NCBI GenBank assembly: GCA_946056785.1
Contig: CAMGKS010000050.1
Location: 1-8,296, forward strand
Reading direction: 5' to 3'
From: an uncultured Clostridia bacterium
Lineage (GTDB): Bacteria; Bacillota; Clostridia; Christensenellales; CAG-917
DNA length: 8,296 bases
In this document: in pieces, positions 7,235 to 8,296 of the stretch
Numbering within the stretch: the stretch's first letter is position 1
Layout of the letters: each line of letters opens with the position of its first letter
Position numbers and translations under genes: made by a program
Notes under the pieces: model-generated
Databases searched by the model: none
What the model was told of the DNA's origin: nothing
The model's input: only the letters and a program-made list of their open reading frames with translations

Positions 7235-7936
7235 ATGAATAAACGACATTTATCAACGCTTGCTACAAATTTTGCCATAATTTTGGTACTTGGGATACTT
7301 TTTGTCAGTACGGTGTATGGTACTGCGACTACGACGGCAGTAAAAACAGATTCCGCCATTTACAATGGTAACCGCAACGGAAATAAGGTTTCTCTTATGA
7401 TAAACGTATATTGGGGAACCGAATATATTGAAAAAATGATGGACGTTTTTGACGATTACGGTTTTAAAACCACCTTTTTTATAGGCGGCAGATGGGCGGA
7501 AAAAAACGGAGACTTGCTTAAACTTATGCATGAGCGAGGTTTTGAAATAGCAAATCACGGTTATCTTCACCGTGACGCCTCCACCCTTAACGAAGAACAA
7601 AACCGTCAGGAAATTATAATAACCGAAAAACTTATTGAAACGATTACCGGAACGGCGACAAAACTGTTTGCCCCACCGTCAGGCGATTTAAGCAAAGCTA
7701 TGTTTAAAGTGGCGGAAAACGAGGGCTATAAAGTTATTATGTGGTCTAAAGATACGATAGATTGGCGGGATAAAAATTCGGAATTAGTCGTTCAAAGAGC
7801 GTTAAAAGACTTAAAAGGCGGAGATTTAATTTTGATGCACCCGACCGAGCATACGCTTAAAGCTCTTCCCGAAATATTAGAAGGAATAAAACAAGCGAAT
7901 CTCACGTGCGACACGGTGAGTAACGTGCTTGGTTAA
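7235..7936 (+). CDS. Membrane-anchored NodB-type polysaccharide deacetylase (PdaB/YlxY-like), first motif altered
   Basis: A 233-residue protein with a hydrophobic N-terminal segment (about 11-29) that is either a signal peptide or a membrane anchor, followed by an extracellular carbohydrate esterase family 4 (NodB) domain. Visible motifs are the HxxxH metal pair in NHGYLH (H108, H112), APPSG (146-150) in place of RxPxG, DTIDW (173-177) and ILMHP (199-203, H202). The first motif, normally TFDDG with the catalytic and metal-binding aspartates, reads MINVYWG (55-61), so both are absent. From memory, clostridial relatives of PdaB share an NVYWG form, so this may be a subfamily trait and not damage. 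The likely target is peptidoglycan or another cell-wall glycan, but catalytic activity is uncertain. There is no Shine-Dalgarno site before the ATG, which lies 49 bp from the divergent peptidase start. No convincing promoter was found; TATTTT at 7223-7228 is the nearest -10-like hexamer. Confidence 0.88.
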   Translation: MNKRHLSTLATNFAIILVLGILFVSTVYGTATTTAVKTDSAIYNGNRNGNKVSLMINVYWGTEYIEKMMDVFDDYGFKTTFFIGGRWAEKNGDLLKLMHERGFEIANHGYLHRDASTLNEEQNRQEIIITEKLIETITGTATKLFAPPSGDLSKAMFKVAENEGYKVIMWSKDTIDWRDKNSELVVQRALKDLKGGDLILMHPTEHTLKALPEILEGIKQANLTCDTVSNVLG

Positions 7937-7998
7937 TACTTAATTTACTTAAATATAACGTTCATAAAATATTGAAAAGAAAATGTAAAATAGATTTT

Positions 7999-8068
7999 AA
8001 AGCCTGAGCGGCAACACGGTTAAACATTGACGGCGGATAAACTAACCGTATTGCATAATATCGGCTTT
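7999..8068. other. Imperfect stem-loop, candidate structured RNA
   Basis: Nested pairing: AAAGCC (7999-8004) with GGCTTT (8063-8068), an internal loop, GCAA (8011-8014) with TTGC (8051-8054), one C-A mismatch, then ACGGTTA (8016-8022) with TAACCGT (8043-8049), and a 20-nt apical loop. That makes 17 base pairs in 70 nt. No T-run follows on either strand, so it is not an intrinsic terminator. It matches no riboswitch or tRNA that I recognise. A TAAAAT at 7986-7991 would start plus-strand transcription near 7998, but no -35 supports it. Confidence 0.4.
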
Positions 8069-8097
8069 CAAAAAAGTTAGTCCGAACAATTCAAGCG

Positions 8098-8141
8098 TTA
8101 TTGCCTGATGAAATTTGTTTAACTTTATTGTCCGATGAAAT
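8098..8141 (+). repeat. 27-bp imperfect tandem repeat
   Basis: TTATTGCCTGATGAAAT (8098-8114) recurs 27 nt later as TTATTGTCCGATGAAAT (8125-8141), matching at 15 of 17 positions. Read in frame, the period is nine codons and gives LLPDEICLT then LLSDEIVSE. A period divisible by three hints at coding origin. Confidence 0.7.
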
Positions 8142-8175
8142 AGTTTCAGAATTAAAATGACGTATATTTCTTTTA

Positions 8176-8213
8176 ACGTAAAGAGTGAATACCGCCGCTC
8201 TTTGCGTTTTTTG
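8176..8213 (+). terminator. Rho-independent terminator, plus strand
   Basis: ACGTAAAGAGTG (8176-8187) pairs with CCGCTCTTTGCGT read antiparallel, within 8196-8207. The result is a 12-bp stem with two G-U pairs and an 8-nt loop, followed at once by six Ts (8207-8212). No comparable T-run follows on the minus strand. It would end plus-strand transcripts, either the deacetylase mRNA with a 240-nt tail or a separate transcript from the 8.0-8.16 kb region. Confidence 0.8.
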
Positions 8214-8296
8214 TTGATTAAATACGATTTGTCAGCTTTGTTCGTTGCCGTTTGTTAAAAAATTATAAAATTCCGTTTAATATTTTTTCCGTCAGG
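8214..8296. other. AT-rich right-edge stretch without a supported gene
   Basis: No promoter, RNA gene or start codon with a ribosome site is visible. On the minus strand a frame entering from the right edge reads LTEKILNGIL and stops at TAA (8263-8265), which might be the tail of a neighbouring gene. Ten residues are too few to tell it from chance. Confidence 0.3.

Larger units (their letters stand above)
7994..8160 (+). pseudogene. Possible decayed small coding remnant
   Basis: One frame reads ILKPERQHG, a TAA (8021-8023), then TLTADKLTVLHNIGFQKS to a TAG (8078-8080). If one base is gained or lost in the A-run 8070-8075, reading continues as KKLVRTIQALLPDEI and on to a TGA at 8158-8160. The joined peptide looks protein-like and a terminator follows 15 nt later. 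There is no clear start codon or ribosome site and I do not recognise the product. The same stretch also folds into a strong hairpin, so a non-coding reading is equally possible. Confidence 0.25.

Noticed and set aside
7999..8068. A tRNA gene
   Set aside because: The length is about right, but there is no T-arm GTTCGA-type sequence, no anticodon-arm geometry and no CCA-type acceptor end.

Overview
The window looks like chromosomal DNA from a low-to-moderate GC, Gram-positive-type bacterium of the Clostridia (Firmicutes). The grounds are the gene set (an FtsK/SpoIIIE translocase, a processing-type M16 peptidase, a dimeric dUTPase and a PdaB/YlxY-like polysaccharide deacetylase), the strong AAGGAG-type ribosome sites and the TATAAT promoters. 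In Bacillus subtilis a deacetylase (ylxY), an M16 peptidase (mlpA/ymxG) and spoIIIE also lie in one neighbourhood, so this is a variant of a known housekeeping region. I cannot name the genus.

Layout: four genes are read right to left on the minus strand. They are the M16 peptidase (7185-5950), dUTPase (5939-5559, 10 nt after the peptidase stop and probably co-transcribed), ftsK (5422-767, with its own extended -10 promoter), and a partial gene (571 to the left edge) that is a shortened paralogue of FtsK. The deacetylase (7235-7936) is read the other way and shares a 49-bp divergent spacer with the peptidase. About 360 bp at the right end hold no intact gene. They contain a strong imperfect hairpin, a 27-bp tandem repeat that looks like decayed coding sequence, and a good plus-strand intrinsic terminator.

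The most unusual part is the left end. FtsK itself is complete (membrane segments, alpha, beta and gamma motor parts) but carries a linker of about 900 residues rich in Q, N and S. Immediately downstream is a second FtsK-like gene that starts in the same YxAPPI sequence as the FtsK motor, skips the alpha domain exactly, and goes straight into the beta ATPase. It keeps Walker A and B but has lost the DPKR motif. The 195-bp gap between the two holds a 40-bp near-perfect palindrome and a candidate promoter with a dyad in its spacer. A diverged, beta-only translocase paired with a full FtsK is the best candidate here for something undescribed.

Other oddities: the deacetylase lacks the usual Asp pair of its first catalytic motif, and neither gene at the divergent spacer has a Shine-Dalgarno sequence. 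The peptidase promoter is placed so that its mRNA would begin at or next to the start codon.
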